Source: Gymnothorax reevesii
Taxonomy: Eukaryota; Chordata; Actinopteri; Anguilliformes; Muraenidae
Assembly (NCBI GenBank): GCA_029721435.1
Contig: CM056576.1
Span: 122,749,166-122,813,165, forward strand
Length of the DNA stretch: 64,000 nt
Direction: 5' to 3'
Shown here: piece after piece, positions 62,529-64,000 of the stretch
Numbering within the stretch: the first letter of the stretch is position 1
Layout of the letters: each line of letters opens with the position of its first letter
Notes under the pieces: generated by a model
Databases searched by the model: none
The model's input: the letters and a program-made list of their open reading frames with translations, nothing else
Told to the model about the DNA's origin: nothing
Position numbers and translations under genes: made by a program

Positions 62529-62718
62529 GGCGGAGGGCTACAAGAAGGTACCGTACCACTATTACGAGGCAGGGAGCAGAGATGAGTGTGCTGAATACGT
62601 CCTCCATGAGAGCGCCCCGTACGGTGGCCACCGCTTCATCACGGAGAAATCGGTCTTCGCCAAATGGGCCAAAACGCACGCCATAAAATTTTTCCACCCG
62701 GTCTGGTTGGTGTCGTGA
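62529..62718 (+). CDS. st6galnac3: ST6GALNAC3 sialyltransferase, terminal coding exon
   Basis: The exon completes Arg173, encodes residues 174-235 and ends at TGA (62716-62718). VPYHYYE (180-186) is sialylmotif III, and APYGGHRFITEK (202-213) is motif VS. H207 is the expected catalytic base, with E212 four residues further on. The ending KFFHPVWLVS resembles the short C-terminus of ST6GALNAC3 and lacks the extra tail of ST6GALNAC5. The loop after HYYE reads AGSRDEC, one residue longer than the human form as I remember it. With about 70 residues missing upstream, the total would be about 306, against 305 in human. The acceptor is CCTTTCAG|G, phase 2. C193 is probably structural. Confidence 0.96.
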
Positions 62719-64000
62719 CGCGAGCCGTCGTGCAGTGACTGCGCAATGTTCCAGAAAACCTGAGAGCCTACGATACAGTACACAGCTTTTTTGTGCTTTC
62801 ATTTTACTTGAGTTCTCTCTCTCTCTCTCTCTCTCTCTCTTTCACACGCGCACATACACCCACACACACACGCACACGCACTTATATCAGCCACACAGAA
62901 TCCAAACCCAAATCCATCCACCACCACCTAGTGTGAAACCAGCACTTCTCTCCGTCTGAGGAAACTGCAATATAGTGCAGTGATTGCAGTATTGGATGCC
63001 CACTTGGCCCTGTGGATGACCTTCATTGCACTTCTTCAAGGAACAGCAGATTGTAAAATGGAAAACGACATTTATCAAGAGAAAATTTTGATGAACTAAC
63101 ATCAACAGAAGAACGCACCTTGTGAATGCTCATTTTAAACTGTGGAAATGAAATGGAACGGCATCACTAAGGTGAAGGTTACACATTGGAAGTGGGTCCA
63201 GCAATTTAATCAAACTCTACTAGAGTTATTTCACAAGTGAGAATTTTATTGTGGTATTCGCCACTGCTGTACATTACGATAGAGAAAATGTAGCACTTGA
63301 CGTAACACTGCTAGCATTGAGGTGAATGCAATGGGATGTGTGAACTCATCTCTCAACAATGAAAATAAGGATTTATGCCCTCTGCTTAGTATAGGAATGC
63401 TGTTGAATTTTGTTTGATTTATTCTATTAAGTGGGCGATTTGACGGGTGTTTTAGAGCAGCTGCGCAAAAGCAGCTTTGAATGTCAGCTGTGGCCATCTT
63501 TAAAATTACCCAGCCCTGGACTGGATTCAAAAACCTCCATTCTGTCTCACCCAGGCAAACCAAACTGACTTTTGATAGACATCTCTGCAGTTATTTTCCC
63601 CAGCCTGAGTCCATATACCAAATTCAATCTTCCCCTATCCTCTGTGGAGGGTGTAGCTTTAACAGCGAGGACTCTGGATTGATTTTTTTTTTTTGACTGA
63701 AAATTTTGCTCATAATCCATGGCTACAGACTGGGCCTGAAATTCAAGGCCGCCGCTTTCCAGAGCAGTCATAAGGTCATCCTCTCATTCTGAACTCCGGG
63801 CAGTTGAAAGGTATTTTACTGCTACTAAATTGAAGCTCAACAGTGTGTTGTGTTTATTGCTATCAGAATGCTGTACTCTCTGTAGCTTATTCGCGTAACT
63901 CTTGAACGCGTTTGTGGGGTGCAGTCTTAAGAGAGAGGAGCAGAAAAGCTTACAGCGCTCTCGATGTCATCCCAGGTGTGACAAGGATCGAGAAGACGCT
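62719..64000 (+). other. st6galnac3: st6galnac3 3' UTR and possible downstream sequence
   Basis: No splice acceptor or family-like frame follows the stop codon. I find no AATAAA or ATTAAA hexamer before the window end, so the polyadenylation site is either further on or uses a variant signal. The first 160 bases carry CT and CA microsatellites. The rest is AT-rich without recognised features. Confidence 0.6.
62814..62881 (+). repeat. adjacent (CT)n and (CA)n microsatellites in the 3' UTR
   Basis: A run of about 14 CT units (62814-62841) is followed by an interrupted ACAC/GCAC run (62843-62881). A similar CT tract lies just before the exon, so the exon is bracketed by CT repeats. Confidence 0.85.

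Overview
The window is vertebrate nuclear DNA, most likely from a ray-finned fish. It is AT-rich and intron-dominated. It carries typical fish repeats: several Tc1/mariner families, TIR-flanked MITEs, a tRNA-derived SINE, a Rex/L2/CR1-type LINE and many microsatellites. No bacterial, phage or organellar operon structure is present. The species cannot be named from the sequence.

Only one protein-coding gene can be supported. It is st6galnac3, on the + strand, encoding an alpha-2,6-sialyltransferase of CAZy family GT29. Three coding exons are visible: 4842-5251, 55836-55943 and 62529-62718. They join in phase with consensus GT/AG splice sites and give 235 residues, the whole catalytic domain to the stop codon. 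The assignment rests on family knowledge recalled without a search: the residues around motif S, the C-terminal ending and the total length fit ST6GALNAC3 better than its paralogue ST6GALNAC5. The N-terminal cytoplasmic tail, membrane anchor and stem (about 70 residues in the human protein) lie upstream of base 1.

Layout: 1-4841 is the end of the upstream intron. It holds an internally deleted Tc1 element and a degenerate 18-bp minisatellite that runs almost to the splice acceptor. 5252-55835 is a 50.6-kb intron containing a Tc1 relic (7.8-8.6 kb), a long foldback DNA element (10.5-11.9 kb), a minus-strand LINE relic (12.5-15.1 kb), a decayed hammerhead-ribozyme-like motif (15.7 kb), a hairpin MITE (19.6-19.8 kb), a SINE with perfect 16-bp target duplications (20.4-20.9 kb), a 45-bp-TIR MITE (29.3-29.6 kb), a Tc1 pseudogene (31.3-32.6 kb), a further MITE (39.3-39.5 kb) and an unassigned repeat pair (50.7 and 53.4 kb). 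55944-62528 is a 6.6-kb intron with a nest of three Tc1 relics, one interrupted by a TIR element and one by a fragment with a THAP-like zinc-finger start. 62719-64000 is 3' UTR and possibly downstream sequence.

The gene and its repeats do not form a system together. The transposon relics are passengers in the introns of a Golgi glycosyltransferase gene. The features most worth checking are the minisatellite beside the acceptor, the hammerhead-like motif, the THAP-like fragment, the paired unassigned repeats and the nested-insertion history at 58.6-61.8 kb.
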